64,000 nucleotides of DNA from Acrocarpospora catenulata (GCF_018476525.1 NZ_JAHCST010000003.1:248001-312000), one strand, 5' to 3'. Positions 15,832 to 26,127 are shown, counted from the first letter of the stretch. Numbers and translations: made by a program. The notes: generated from the letters alone by a model not told the origin.

Positions 15832-16677
15832 ATGCGCCTCGCCATCATCGCCGCCGCCGTCCTGTGGGGGACCGCCGGTACCGCAGCGACCTTCACCACC
15901 GCCGGATCCGTCCCCCTGGCCGCCGCGCGGCTGGTGATCGGCGGCGCCATCCTCGCCCTGCTGGCCCGCCCGTTCCGGTTCCGGGCCGACCTGCTCTTCG
16001 GCGCCCTCTGCGTGGCCGCCTACCAGCTCTGCTTCTTTCTCGCGATCGGCCGCACGGGGGTCGCGATCGGCACCGTGGTCACCATCGGCAGCGGCCCCGT
16101 GTTCACCGGGCTGCTCTCCTGGGCGATCGACCGCACCCTCCCCTCCGCGCGCTGGGCCTACGGCACCGCGGCGGCCGTGGCCGGCTGCGCCGTGCTGGTG
16201 CTGGGCGGCGGCGGGGAGGGCGGCGCCGACCCGGTGGGCATCGGGCTGGCCCTGATCAGCGGCCTGATCTACGCCACCTACGCGGTGATCGCCGCCCGGG
16301 CCATCGGCCGGGGCATCGCGTCGGACACCGTGATGGGCGTGATGTTCGGCGGCGCGGCCCTGATCATGCTGCCGGTGCTGCTGTTCACCGGCCCCGGCTG
16401 GCTGGCCGAACCCGCCGGCCTGCTCACCGCCCTCTACCTGGGCGCCGCCACCACCGCCCTGGCCTACGTCCTGTACGGCCGGGGCCTGCGCACCACCCCC
16501 GTCGCCACCGCCGCCACCCTGGCCCTGGCCGAACCCGCGGTGGCCGCGCTGCTCGGCGTGGCCGTCCTGGGCGAGCGGCTGGCCGGCGCGTCCTGGGCCG
16601 GGCTGGCCCTGCTGGCGGTCAGCCTGCTCGTGGTCGCCCTCCCGGACCGCCGCGTCCCCGTAGGCTCGGCGGCGTGA
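15832..16677 (+). CDS. EamA/DMT family transporter
   Basis: A 281-aa protein with ten predicted helices in two EamA repeats (about 1-130 and 140-272). Recognisable segments are LWGTAGTAATFTTAGSVPLAAARL and, in the second half, YGRGLRTTPVATAATLALAEPAVAALLG, typical of RhaT/YdcZ-like drug/metabolite exporters. It probably exports a metabolite or amino acid. The GntR gene starts inside its stop (GTGA at 16674-16677), so the two are co-translated. Confidence 0.85.
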   Translation: MRLAIIAAAVLWGTAGTAATFTTAGSVPLAAARLVIGGAILALLARPFRFRADLLFGALCVAAYQLCFFLAIGRTGVAIGTVVTIGSGPVFTGLLSWAIDRTLPSARWAYGTAAAVAGCAVLVLGGGGEGGADPVGIGLALISGLIYATYAVIAARAIGRGIASDTVMGVMFGGAALIMLPVLLFTGPGWLAEPAGLLTALYLGAATTALAYVLYGRGLRTTPVATAATLALAEPAVAALLGVAVLGERLAGASWAGLALLAVSLLVVALPDRRVPVGSAA

Positions 16678-17282
16678 AACTGCGCCCCGTTTCCACCGTC
16701 GAGGCCCTCACCACGGCCCTGCGCACCCGAGTGATCTCCGGTGACATCGTCCCCGGCACCCCCCTGCCGGAACAGGAGCTCTGCGAGTCCTACGGGGTGG
16801 CCAGGCCCACCGTGCGGGAGGCGCTGGCCCTGCTGGTGCACGAAGGGCTGCTCCGCCGGGAGCGCAACCGCAGCGCGTACGTGCCGGAGATCACCGAAGC
16901 CGACCTGGCCGACCTGATGCTCGTCCGGCGCCCGCTGGAGGAACTGATGGCCGAGGCGCTGGCCGGGCGGCGGGCGCCCGAGGCGGAAGCCGCGCTGGAA
17001 AGGCTGGCCGCGCTGCCCCCGGACGAGCACTGGGCGGGCGTGGTGGCCGAGCACATGGCCCTGCACGCCGCGCTGCTCGCGGCGGTCGGCAGCCCCCGGC
17101 TGGACCGCATGTACGCCTCGCTGGCCGCCGAGTCCCAGCTGGCCCTGATCCGGCTGAAGCACGTTTACCAGGACCGGGAGGAACTGGTCACTGAGCACCG
17201 CGAACTGCTGGACGTGATCGCGGCGGGCCCGGTGGAGGCGGCCCGCAGGGCTGTCCGGGAACACCTGGAATGGCGGAGTTAG
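16674..17282 (+). CDS. GntR family regulator (FadR/FCD type)
   Basis: A 202-aa regulator. The winged helix (about 1-72) has LTTALRTRVISGDIVPGTPL and YGVARPTVREALALLVHEGLL. The FCD ligand domain follows (about 80-200), with histidines in EHMALHAALLAAV and a terminal EEAARRAV-like helix. FCD domains bind metal and a carboxylate ligand. GTG 16674 is inside the exporter's stop; tight coupling suggests it senses the exporter's substrate. Confidence 0.85.
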   Translation: MKLRPVSTVEALTTALRTRVISGDIVPGTPLPEQELCESYGVARPTVREALALLVHEGLLRRERNRSAYVPEITEADLADLMLVRRPLEELMAEALAGRRAPEAEAALERLAALPPDEHWAGVVAEHMALHAALLAAVGSPRLDRMYASLAAESQLALIRLKHVYQDREELVTEHRELLDVIAAGPVEAARRAVREHLEWRS

Positions 17283-17361
17283 GCGGCAATTGGGCAGCGG
17301 TTGGGCCCGAGTTGTTGCGGTCTCTTGCCGGGACCGCCCGGAAGTCGTCAGAATCGCGGCC

Positions 17362-17747
17362 ATGCACGGCAACTCAGTGCCCAACTCAGTGCCAGAGCCG
17401 GGCACGGACGCGCACGTGCCTGATTCCTATGTGTACGTCACAGAAGAAGGCGTGACGCGACACTACGCCGACGGCAGCGTGGAAGCGCTGGCCTGGGAGG
17501 ACGTGGTCGAGGTCCGGGTCGGCGGCGCCGCCGACGCGGACGTGCTGATCGTCCTGCTGGACCGGGAGGGCGAGGGCTGCGTGGTGCCCAGGTCCGCCAC
17601 CGACGCGACCTTCCTGGCCCGGCTGCGCTATCTGCCCGACTTCGACCTGGACCGGCTGAGCACCGCCGCCGAGACGGCCAACGACGGCTACGTCGTGGTC
17701 TGGCGCAGCCCGGAGCCGCCCTCCCCGCTGCCGGACCTCGAATACGA

Positions 17748-17751
<4 letters not shown>
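17362..17751 (+). CDS. Unrecognised 129-aa protein
   Basis: A 129-aa soluble acidic protein. Following a disordered N-terminus it reads as a small beta-rich domain (SYVYVTEEGVTRHYADGSVE, AADADVLIVLLDREGEGCVV), somewhat like PH-type domains that begin with a short visual hairpin; this resemblance is weak. ATG 17362 is chosen by coding content; no ribosome site is seen and a CAGAAT 7 nt upstream could be a variant -10 box. The stop overlaps the convergent crotonase stop as CTAG (17748-17751). Confidence 0.55.
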
Positions 17752-18482
<731 letters not shown>

Positions 18483-18718
18483 GTACCAAAACCTAGTTCT
18501 GGTCGGGAGATCCGGACAGCTTTGGACCGTTCCGTCAAGCCGTAGCGGTGCCGGTTTGCGGCCGATTGTGGACAGTTTCCCCAGTTCCCCAGCAGGGTCG
18601 GGGATCTTTAACATTTACTTGGGTACCCACCGCTCCTGGTGCAACAGAGAAATAGGTCAACCAACCGGACGGGGTGCGCGTCTTGTTTCTGCGAACACAA
18701 GGCAGCAGGTGGAGTGTC

Positions 18719-20170
18719 ATGAGGGTGGGGCTTCAGGCGTCCGCTATGGGCGCGCACCAATCGGCGGTTCGTACCTCGCCGAGCATCTGGACGCGGACGT
18801 ATGCCCGCGTACTACTCGCGGGGGACTTGGCGTGCGCGATGATCGCGTGCGAGACGGTGATCGGCGTACGCCTCTGGCTGGGTGCGTGGATCCCGAAGTA
18901 TGAGGCGTTTCTTGGGTTATCACTGGCCCTGGCCTGGCCGGTCGCCATGGCGATCGCGGGGGCCTACCGGAAGCGGGTGCACGGCGAGGGCACCGAGGAG
19001 TTCCGGTCGGTCTTCACCGGCGGGATGGGCCTGACCGCCTCGGTGGCGATCGGCGCGTACGCCACCCAGACCACCATCGCCCGCAGTTTCGTCATGGCGA
19101 TGTTCCCGCTCGCACTGATGCTGACGCTCTACTTCCGCTACCGCATGCGCAAGCACCTGCACCGCCGCCGCAGCGACGGCCACTACGTGCGGCACGTGGT
19201 CGCGGTCGGGCACCGCGAGGCCGTGCTCGACCTGGTCATGCAGTTCCGCCGGCAGCCGCACCACGGCATGCGCATCGTGGCCGCCTGCCTGCCCACCGAG
19301 AGCACCATCGACGTGGACGGGGTGCCCGTGCTCGGGGACTTCACCAACGTCGACGAGGTCGTGCTGAAGACCGACGCCGACTCGGTGGCCATCCTGGCCT
19401 GCCCCGAGCTGGACGGCTCGGCGCTGCGGCGGATGGCCTGGAGCCTGGAGACGTCCAAGACCGACCTGTTCGTGGCCCCCGCGCTGATGGACGTGGCCGG
19501 GCCCCGGATCAGCATCCGCCCGGTGGCCGGCATGCCCCTGCTCCACGTCGAGCACCCGGAGTTCGAGGGCACCAAGCAGATCATGAAGAACCTGTTCGAC
19601 AAGGTTCTGGCCAGTGCCGTGCTGCTGGTGGCCGCGATCCCGATGCTGGTGATCGCCGTACTGATCCGGACCACCAGCGAGGGACCCGCGCTGTTCCGCC
19701 AGTCCCGGGTGGGCCGCGGCGGCCAGGAGTTCCAGGTGCTGAAGTTCCGCACCATGGTGCGGAACGCCGAGCAGCTCAAGACCCGGCTGCACGACGACAA
19801 CGAGTTCGACGGCGTGCTCTTCAAGATGCGGAACGATCCACGGGTGACCAGGGTCGGCGGCGTGCTCCGGCGCTTCTCGCTGGACGAGCTGCCGCAGCTG
19901 CTGAACGTGCTCCGGGGCGACATGTCGCTGGTGGGCCCCCGCCCGCCGCTGCCGGAGGAGGTGGCCCAGTACGGTGAGGACGTGCGCCGCCGCCTGGTGG
20001 TCAAGCCCGGCATGACGGGCCTGTGGCAGGTGAGCGGCCGCTCCGACCTCAGCTGGGAGGAGTCGGTCCGCCTGGACCTGCGGTACGTGGAGAACTGGTC
20101 CCTCATCCTGGACCTGCAGATTCTGTGGAAGACCTGGTCAGCGGTGCGCAGCGGAGAAGGGGCCTACTAG
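18719..20170 (+). CDS. Polyprenyl-phosphate sugar-1-phosphate transferase (exopolysaccharide initiation)
   Basis: A 483-aa initiating glycosyltransferase of the WbaP/WcaJ/EpsE class. About 30-130 holds four helices, then a soluble CoA-binding-like domain (about 145-250). The bacterial sugar transferase domain (about 295-480) has a membrane helix, FRQSRVGRGGQEFQVLKFRTM, RRFSLDELPQLLNVLRGDMS and LVGPRPPLPEEV. It moves a hexose-1-phosphate from a nucleotide sugar to undecaprenyl phosphate at the inner membrane face, the first step of repeat-unit assembly. ATG 18719 is preceded by GGAG; an upstream in-frame start at 18674 is less likely. It is the first gene of the polysaccharide locus. Confidence 0.9.
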   Translation: MRVGLQASAMGAHQSAVRTSPSIWTRTYARVLLAGDLACAMIACETVIGVRLWLGAWIPKYEAFLGLSLALAWPVAMAIAGAYRKRVHGEGTEEFRSVFTGGMGLTASVAIGAYATQTTIARSFVMAMFPLALMLTLYFRYRMRKHLHRRRSDGHYVRHVVAVGHREAVLDLVMQFRRQPHHGMRIVAACLPTESTIDVDGVPVLGDFTNVDEVVLKTDADSVAILACPELDGSALRRMAWSLETSKTDLFVAPALMDVAGPRISIRPVAGMPLLHVEHPEFEGTKQIMKNLFDKVLASAVLLVAAIPMLVIAVLIRTTSEGPALFRQSRVGRGGQEFQVLKFRTMVRNAEQLKTRLHDDNEFDGVLFKMRNDPRVTRVGGVLRRFSLDELPQLLNVLRGDMSLVGPRPPLPEEVAQYGEDVRRRLVVKPGMTGLWQVSGRSDLSWEESVRLDLRYVENWSLILDLQILWKTWSAVRSGEGAY

Positions 20171-20171
20171 C

Positions 20172-21239
20172 GTGAAGGCGCTCGTGCTCGCCGGAGGATC
20201 GGGGACCCGGCTCCGGCCGATCACCCACACCTCGGCCAAGCAACTGGTCCCCGTGGCCAACAAGCCGGTGCTCTTCTACGGCCTGGAGGCGATCGCCGCC
20301 GCCGGGATCACCGAGATCGGCATCGTGGTCGGCAGCACCCACGCCGAGATCGAGGCGGCCGTCGGGGACGGCTCCCGGTTCGGCGCCCAGGTCACCTACC
20401 TGCGCCAGGAGGCGCCGCTCGGGCTGGCGCACGCGGTGCTCATCGCCCGGGACTTCCTGGGCGAGGACGACTTCGTGATGTATCTCGGCGACAACTTCAT
20501 CGTGGGCGGCATCAACGGCCTGGTCGAGCGGTTCGTCACGGAGCGCCCGGCCGCCCAGATCATGCTCACCCAGGTGCCCGACCCCCGCCAGTTCGGGGTG
20601 GCCGAGCTGGACGCCACCGGCCGGGTGGTCGGCCTGGAGGAGAAGCCGCGCCGGCCCAAGAGCGACCTGGCGCTGGTCGGCGTCTACCTGTTCACCCCGG
20701 ACGTGCATGAGGCGGTGGCCGAGCTGAAGCCGTCCTGGCGCGGCGAGCTGGAGATCACCGACGCCATCCAATGGCTGATCGACCGCGGGCGGCGGGTGGA
20801 GTCCTCGGTCATCTCCGGCTACTGGAAGGACACCGGGAACGTCGCCGACATGCTGGAGGTCAACCGGCTGGTGCTGGAGTCGGTGGAGCCCCGCGTCGAG
20901 GGCAAGGTGGACGACGCCAGCGAACTCATCGGCCGGGTGGTGGTGGAGCGGGGCGCGGTGGTCGAGCGCTCGCGCATCGTCGGCCCGGTCATCATCGGTC
21001 CCGACGTCCAGATCAGGGACAGCTATGTGGGGCCGTTCACCTCGATCGCGGCCGAGTGCGCGCTGGCGGGCAGCGAGATCGAGTACTCGATCGTGCTGCC
21101 CAGGGCCTCCATCTCCGGGGTGCGCCGGATCGAGTCCTCGCTGATCGGCCACGACGTGGTGGTCACCCCGGCGCCCAGCACGCCCCGGGCGCACCGGCTG
21201 GTGCTCGGCGACCACAGCCAGGTCCAGATCAGCTCCTGA
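20172..21239 (+). CDS. rmlA: Glucose-1-phosphate thymidylyltransferase (long form)
   Basis: A 355-aa enzyme of the long RmlA type. The signature GGSGTRLRPITHTSAKQLVP is at residues 8-27. The nucleotidyltransferase fold covers about 1-240 and a left-handed beta-helix of hexapeptide repeats about 240-350 (VIIGPDVQIRDSYVGPFTSI). It makes dTDP-glucose from dTTP and glucose-1-phosphate, the entry to dTDP-rhamnose. GTG 20172 lies one base after the sugar transferase stop, so the two are coupled. The other rml genes follow further along the locus. Confidence 0.9.
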   Translation: MKALVLAGGSGTRLRPITHTSAKQLVPVANKPVLFYGLEAIAAAGITEIGIVVGSTHAEIEAAVGDGSRFGAQVTYLRQEAPLGLAHAVLIARDFLGEDDFVMYLGDNFIVGGINGLVERFVTERPAAQIMLTQVPDPRQFGVAELDATGRVVGLEEKPRRPKSDLALVGVYLFTPDVHEAVAELKPSWRGELEITDAIQWLIDRGRRVESSVISGYWKDTGNVADMLEVNRLVLESVEPRVEGKVDDASELIGRVVVERGAVVERSRIVGPVIIGPDVQIRDSYVGPFTSIAAECALAGSEIEYSIVLPRASISGVRRIESSLIGHDVVVTPAPSTPRAHRLVLGDHSQVQISS

Positions 21240-21245
21240 GCACAC

Positions 21246-21285
21246 GGGAAGGCCCCCGGACGGAACTCCGTCCGGGGGCCTTCCC
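21246..21285. terminator. Strong bidirectional terminator between convergent genes
   Basis: A perfect 19-bp inverted repeat (21246-21264 and 21267-21285) built on GGGAAGGCCCCCGGACGGA, with only two central bases. It lies between rmlA and the convergent beta-helix gene and should end both transcripts. Confidence 0.85.
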
Positions 21286-21300
21286 TTATGGGCTCCGAGG

Positions 21301-23013
21301 CTAGCCGCCGCAGTCCAGCTGGCTGACCGTGGAGGTCACGTTGTAGTTGTTGTCGATGGTCACCAGCTTGTTCCCCGACCAGGACGTGTTCCGGCAGTCC
21401 ACGTTCAGCGGGCCGTAGGTCCAGCTGTTGTTGACGATCGCGTTGTTCTTGGCGATGGCGCCGGGGGCGGTCCTGATCTGGAGGGTGTAGGTGCCGCCGA
21501 TGAGCAGGTTGTCGGTCACGGTGACGCCCTGGGTGGGGTCGACCAGGAAGACCGGGGCGGTGCGGGAGGGCGCGTCGCGCTGGTCGACGGTGTTGTGGTG
21601 GAAGGTGAGGTTCTTGCTGGCGCCGACGGTCTGGATGCCGTCGGAGTGGTCGCCGGGGTTGGAGCAGAGTTTCACGTAGGAGTCGGTGACGGAGACGTTG
21701 TCGCCGGACACGGAGAATCCGTCGCCGTGGCCGCGGATGTGCACGCGGGTGGCGGTGAACTGCGCGTCCAGGATGCCGGGGGCGGTGTCACACCGGTTGG
21801 TCGGGCCGACCGTGGAGTCCGACACGTTGAACGAGTACCGCTTGCCGGCGTAGACGCCCATGATCTGGCCGTCGATCTGGCTGTTGCGCACGGTCACGTT
21901 GTCCGCCGTGATCAGCAGCGTGCCCGGGATGTGCACCCCGTCGAGCACCGTGCCCGCCTGGGTCACCCGGTAGGAGTCGCCGTCGAAGTTCAGCGCCAGC
22001 TTCTTCAGCTGGACGCCGGACGGCACGCCGGTGCAGGCCGGGGTCGGGAAGCCGCCGCAGGTCCGGTTACCGGTGTCCGGCGGCAGCGGGGACGCGGAGA
22101 AGGTCGGTGTCACCTTCGGGGTCGGCGTCACCTTCCGAGTGGGCGTCGGCGTCGGGGTCGGCGTCGGCGTCACGGTCGGGGTGGACGTCGAGGGCGGGAC
22201 CACGACCGGGGTCTCGCTCACGGTCGCGTTCGGCGTCGGGGTGGGCGTCTGCGGCGGCGTGGGCGTCTCCACCGGGGTGGTCGCGGGTGCCTCGGTCACG
22301 GGCGCCTGCGAGGCGGGGGGAATGTCCACCGGCCTCGTCTTCCACTCCGTCCAACGGAAGATCGGGTCCACGTAGTAGTGGTACTTCTTCGGGTTGGACG
22401 ACTTGGGGAAGCCGCTCTTGCCGTACCGGTAGACGGCGTTGCGGGTGGCGGCGGTGGTCATCGGGCCGGACTTGGCGCCGGTGAAGCCGCTCTGGCCGAC
22501 GTAGGTGCCGTTGGTGCTGTGGTAGGAGATCGTGTACGTGGCTCCCGGCCGCACCCGGACGGGGGAACCGAACCTGGCCTCCTGCCAGCCGGTGGCCGAC
22601 TCGGCGGTGAACCGCACGCTGGCCAGCTTGACGCCGGCGGCGTTCCAGAGGTTACCGGTGTGCTTGCCCTTCTCGCCCTTGGCCTTGTAGAAGCGGACGC
22701 CGGTCACCCAGCCCTCCCGCGCCACGGTGAACCGGGTGCCCAGCTCGACCGGGGCCTTGTCCTTGTGCTGGGGGGCGGTGACGTCGTCGGCGGTCGTCCA
22801 GAAGCTGACTTCCTTCGTCTCCGGGGTGGCCGCGGGAGCCGCGGCCAGCCTGACGGGTTGCTCTCCGGTGCTCTCCTCGCCGCCGGCGGTGAAGAACACC
22901 ACGGGCACGGCCACCGCCACCAGCGCGCCGGACAACCCGTACGCGAGATAGGCTTTGGATGATCGAGGGCGACGCCGCCGGGACTCACGGCGGTGGGAAT
23001 GCGAATGGGTCAT
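21301..23013 (-). CDS. Membrane-anchored DUF4082 and beta-helix protein
   Basis: A 570-aa extracellular protein. A basic N-terminus and one membrane helix (about 20-42) precede a DUF4082-like domain (about 65-210; TRFTVAREGWVTGVRFYK, YTISYHSTNGTYV). A Thr/Pro-rich linker (about 225-325) leads to a parallel beta-helix domain (about 335-570; NSQIDGQIMGVY, HGDGFSVSGDNVSVTDSYVK). The last part is nearly identical to the lipoprotein at 44049-44942, at DNA level too. A role in binding, cleaving or epimerising the exported polysaccharide is inferred from fold and place. GGAGG lies 8 nt before the ATG. Confidence 0.75.
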   Translation of the reverse strand: MTHSHSHRRESRRRRPRSSKAYLAYGLSGALVAVAVPVVFFTAGGEESTGEQPVRLAAAPAATPETKEVSFWTTADDVTAPQHKDKAPVELGTRFTVAREGWVTGVRFYKAKGEKGKHTGNLWNAAGVKLASVRFTAESATGWQEARFGSPVRVRPGATYTISYHSTNGTYVGQSGFTGAKSGPMTTAATRNAVYRYGKSGFPKSSNPKKYHYYVDPIFRWTEWKTRPVDIPPASQAPVTEAPATTPVETPTPPQTPTPTPNATVSETPVVVPPSTSTPTVTPTPTPTPTPTRKVTPTPKVTPTFSASPLPPDTGNRTCGGFPTPACTGVPSGVQLKKLALNFDGDSYRVTQAGTVLDGVHIPGTLLITADNVTVRNSQIDGQIMGVYAGKRYSFNVSDSTVGPTNRCDTAPGILDAQFTATRVHIRGHGDGFSVSGDNVSVTDSYVKLCSNPGDHSDGIQTVGASKNLTFHHNTVDQRDAPSRTAPVFLVDPTQGVTVTDNLLIGGTYTLQIRTAPGAIAKNNAIVNNSWTYGPLNVDCRNTSWSGNKLVTIDNNYNVTSTVSQLDCGG

Positions 23014-23303
23014 CTATCTGACCTCCGCGCCTGGGCGCTCGGCTCGTCCGTACGTACCTTGATGTACCGGTGGCCATTGTGGCGGGTGAGGTAACGGACC
23101 CGCATCAATTTTAGCGAAATTTCCTCTCATGTTCCCCCGCTCTTGGACGAGTGACGACAACCGGAACACCCGTTGAGGAGTCGGTATATCCGCCGGGGAG
23201 GGCAGAATGGGCACGGTCCAATGAGATGGCTCGACTCCCCGCCGATTCGTACAAACATCAACGAAATCGACGAATCTCCTCAAACAACAAGGTGAATCCC
23301 CTC

Positions 23304-24275
23304 GTGAAGCTGCTCATCACCGGCGGGGCCGGTTTCATCGGCTCCCACTACGTGCGCACGGTCCTGTCCGGCGGCTACCCGGCCTTCGCGGGCGCCACCG
23401 TGACCGTCCTGGACCGGCTGACGTACGCCGGCAACCTCGCCAACCTTGCCCCTGTGGCGGGCCGCTACACCTTCGTGCATGGCGACATCTGCGACGCCCG
23501 GCTGCTCGCCAAGGTCGTCCCCGGGCACGACGTGGTGCTGCACTTCGCGGCCGAGTCGCACGTGGACCGCTCGATCGACGGGGCCGCCGCCTTCGTCCGC
23601 ACCAACGTGCTGGGCACCCAGACGCTGATGGAGGCGTGCCTGGCCGCCCGGGTCGGCCGGGTCGTCCAGGTTTCCACCGACGAGGTCTACGGGTCCATCG
23701 AGACCGGCAGCTGGACCGAGGACGCGCCGCTGGCCCCGCGTTCGCCGTACTCGGCGGCCAAGGCGGGCGGGGACATGATCGCCATGGCCTATGCGATCAC
23801 CCACGGCCTGCCGGTGTCGATCACCCGGTGCGGCAACAACTACGGGCCCTACCAGTACCCCGAGAAGGTCATCCCGCTGTTCGTCACCAACCTGATCGAG
23901 GGCCGCACGGTCCCGCTGTACGGCGACGGCGGCAACATCAGGGACTGGATCCACGTGGACGACCACTGCCGGGGCATCCAGCTGGTGGCCGAGCGCGGCG
24001 AGCCGGGGCAGGTCTACCACATCGCCGGCACGGCCGAGCTCACCAACCTGGAGCTCACCGAGCGGTTGCTGCGCGCCCTGGACGCCGGGTTCGACAGGGT
24101 CGAGCGGGTGGCCGACCGGAAGGGCCACGACCGCCGCTACTCCCTCGACGACAGCCGGTTGCGCGCGCTGGGCTACGCTCCCCAGGTGGGTTTCGAGGAG
24201 GGTCTGGCCGCCACCGTGCAGTGGTATGTCGACAATCCGTCCTGGTGGAAGCCGTTGCGTTCGGCGTCCCGTTAG
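23304..24275 (+). CDS. rmlB: dTDP-glucose 4,6-dehydratase
   Basis: A 323-aa short-chain dehydrogenase-type dehydratase. It shows the NAD motif GGAGFIGSHYVR at the N-terminus, STDEVYG with the catalytic acid pair, and the YxxxK motif in PYSAAKAGGD. NNYGPYQYPEKVIPLFV is typical of RmlB. It converts dTDP-glucose to dTDP-4-keto-6-deoxyglucose. GTG 23304 is selected: AAGGTGA lies about 8 nt upstream and the protein then begins directly at the first beta strand. An in-frame extension to 23151 has no homology-like content. Confidence 0.9.
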   Translation: MKLLITGGAGFIGSHYVRTVLSGGYPAFAGATVTVLDRLTYAGNLANLAPVAGRYTFVHGDICDARLLAKVVPGHDVVLHFAAESHVDRSIDGAAAFVRTNVLGTQTLMEACLAARVGRVVQVSTDEVYGSIETGSWTEDAPLAPRSPYSAAKAGGDMIAMAYAITHGLPVSITRCGNNYGPYQYPEKVIPLFVTNLIEGRTVPLYGDGGNIRDWIHVDDHCRGIQLVAERGEPGQVYHIAGTAELTNLELTERLLRALDAGFDRVERVADRKGHDRRYSLDDSRLRALGYAPQVGFEEGLAATVQWYVDNPSWWKPLRSASR

Positions 24276-24280
24276 CCGTC

Positions 24281-25285
24281 GTGGGTACCGCGCTGGAGGA
24301 TCCGCCGATCACCGCCACCGCCGCGCCGCGCAGCCGGCTCGTGCCCGCGCTCTGGGTGCTGCTGGTCCCGTTCGCGGGCTGGGCGGTGCTCCGGCTGACC
24401 GGGGCCGAGCCCAAGTTCCGGTGGTCCCAGGCGGTGTCGTTCACCCCGTACGTGGCCGGGGCCGCGCTGCTGCCGCTCCTGCTGGCCACCGCGATGCGGC
24501 GGTGGCAGCTGGCGGTGGCCTGGCTGGTGGTGGCCGGCCTGTTCGCGGTGATCGTGCTGCCCCGCGCGCTGCCGGACGGCAATCCCGAGGTCTCCGGACC
24601 GCGGATCCGGGTGATGGCCCTGAACGCCTTCAACGGCACGGTGGACGCCGACGCGCTGATGTCCGCGATCCGGTCGATCCGCCCGGACGTGCTCGCGCTG
24701 CTGGAGTACGCGCCCTGGCTGGCCGACTCGCTGGAGGAGCGGGGCATCCGGGAGGTGCTGCCGTACCGGGTCGGGGAGCCGATGGAGGACGCCTGGGGGT
24801 CGGCGGTCTTCTCCCGGCATCCGCTGCGGCCGGGCGAGCGCCCGATCCCCGGTGACGGACCGGCTCAGATCCCGGCCGTGGTCACCCTGCCCGGCGGCCT
24901 GGAGCTCGACGTGGTGGCGGTCCACGCCTGCGCGCCCTCCAGCGGCTGGCGGGTGGAGTGCTGGGCGCCGAGCATCCGGGCGCTGCCCCCAGCCGGAGGG
25001 CGGTTGCGGATCCTGGCCGGAGACTTCAACTCCTCGCTCGACCACGCCGTGCTGCGCGAGCTGATCGCCACCGGCTACCGCGACGCCGCCGACGTCGCGG
25101 GCAAGGGCCTGACCATGACCTGGCCCTACTACGAGCAGCCGCGGGTGTTCCCGAAGGTCGCCATCGACCACGTCCTGGCCGACGAGCGCATCGCCGTGCT
25201 GGGCTTCGAGGCGTTCGCGCTGCCGCACTGTGACCACCGCGCGACGCTCACCGAGCTCGCCCTCCCCGAGATGGGAAGATCATGA
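24281..25285 (+). CDS. Membrane-anchored endonuclease/exonuclease/phosphatase family protein
   Basis: A 334-aa protein. Three N-terminal helices (about 18-95) are followed by an EEP domain (about 105-330): VMALNAFNG, the metal-ligand glutamate in LALLEYAPW, LAGDFNSSLDH (the Dx(N) catalytic motif), AIDHVLA and the terminal LPHCDHRATLTEL with the catalytic histidine. The domain should face outward and hydrolyse a phosphodiester, perhaps a lipid or nucleotide. GTG 24281 starts 5 bases after the rmlB stop; GTG 24245 is possible. It sits between rmlB and rmlD, and ATGA couples it to rmlD. Confidence 0.75.
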   Translation: MGTALEDPPITATAAPRSRLVPALWVLLVPFAGWAVLRLTGAEPKFRWSQAVSFTPYVAGAALLPLLLATAMRRWQLAVAWLVVAGLFAVIVLPRALPDGNPEVSGPRIRVMALNAFNGTVDADALMSAIRSIRPDVLALLEYAPWLADSLEERGIREVLPYRVGEPMEDAWGSAVFSRHPLRPGERPIPGDGPAQIPAVVTLPGGLELDVVAVHACAPSSGWRVECWAPSIRALPPAGGRLRILAGDFNSSLDHAVLRELIATGYRDAADVAGKGLTMTWPYYEQPRVFPKVAIDHVLADERIAVLGFEAFALPHCDHRATLTELALPEMGRS

Positions 25286-26127
25286 CCTCCACCTGGCTGG
25301 TGACCGGCGCGACCGGCATGCTCGGCGTCGATCTCGTGGCCGCGCTCGGCGCCGCCGGCGAGGACGTCGTCGCCTGCGGCCGCGCCGAGCTGGACCTGAC
25401 CGATCCCGACGCGGTGGCCGCCGTCGTGCGCAAGGTGGCGCCCCGGGTGGTGGTCAACTGCGCGGCCTGGACCGCGGTGGACGACGCCGAGGCACGCGAG
25501 CCGGAGGCGCTGGCCGTCAACGGGCACGCGGTGCGGACGCTGGCCGAGGAGTGCGGCCCCCGGCTGCTGCACGTGTCCACCGACTACGTGTTCGACGGGA
25601 ACGGGACGGGACCGTACCGGGAGGACGAGGCCACCGATCCGGTCAACGCGTACGGGCGGACCAAGCTGGCTGGGGAGCGTGCCGTGCTGGCCCACGGCGG
25701 CACGGTGGTGCGTACCGCCTGGTTGTACGGCGCGCACGGGCCCAACTTCGTCCGCACCATGATCCGGCTGGCCGGTTCCGCGAACCCGGTCTCGGTGGTG
25801 GACGACCAGTTCGGGCAGCCGACCTGGACCGGCGATCTGGCGGCGCAGCTGGTCCTGCTGGGGCGGGCGCAGGCGCCGGGGGGGATCTACCACGGCACCA
25901 GCGCCGGCCGTACCAGCTGGCACGGGTTCGCCCAGGAGATCTTCACGCTGCTCGGCGAGGACCCCGGCCGGGTGCTCCCGATCCCCGCCGCGCAGTACCC
26001 GCGGCCCGCCCGGCGGCCGGCCAACAGCGTGCTCGGCCACGACCGGTGGGCCGCCGCGGGCCTGCCGCCCATGCGGGACTGGCGGGCGGCGCTGCACGCG
26101 GCCTGGCCGCTGCTCAGCCCGTCCTGA
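25282..26127 (+). CDS. rmlD: dTDP-4-dehydrorhamnose reductase
   Basis: A 281-aa reductase. It has an N-terminal NADPH motif, TGATGMLGVDLV, the strand-turn STDYVFDGNGTGPYRE, typical of RmlD, and the catalytic YxxxK motif in NAYGRTKLAGE. It completes dTDP-L-rhamnose synthesis. ATG 25282 overlaps the upstream stop. The 3' end overlaps the convergent rmlC gene by 14 nt. Confidence 0.9.
   Translation: MTSTWLVTGATGMLGVDLVAALGAAGEDVVACGRAELDLTDPDAVAAVVRKVAPRVVVNCAAWTAVDDAEAREPEALAVNGHAVRTLAEECGPRLLHVSTDYVFDGNGTGPYREDEATDPVNAYGRTKLAGERAVLAHGGTVVRTAWLYGAHGPNFVRTMIRLAGSANPVSVVDDQFGQPTWTGDLAAQLVLLGRAQAPGGIYHGTSAGRTSWHGFAQEIFTLLGEDPGRVLPIPAAQYPRPARRPANSVLGHDRWAAAGLPPMRDWRAALHAAWPLLSPS

Noticed and set aside
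18568-18577. Single DnaA-box-like TGTGGACAG upstream of the sugar transferase gene
   Set aside because: An isolated match is expected by chance in DNA this size; there is no second box nearby.
22060-22320. Short tandem repeats that could be a minisatellite or CRISPR-like array
   Set aside because: They encode the Thr/Pro linker of the 570-aa protein; periodicity follows codons and there are no unique spacers.
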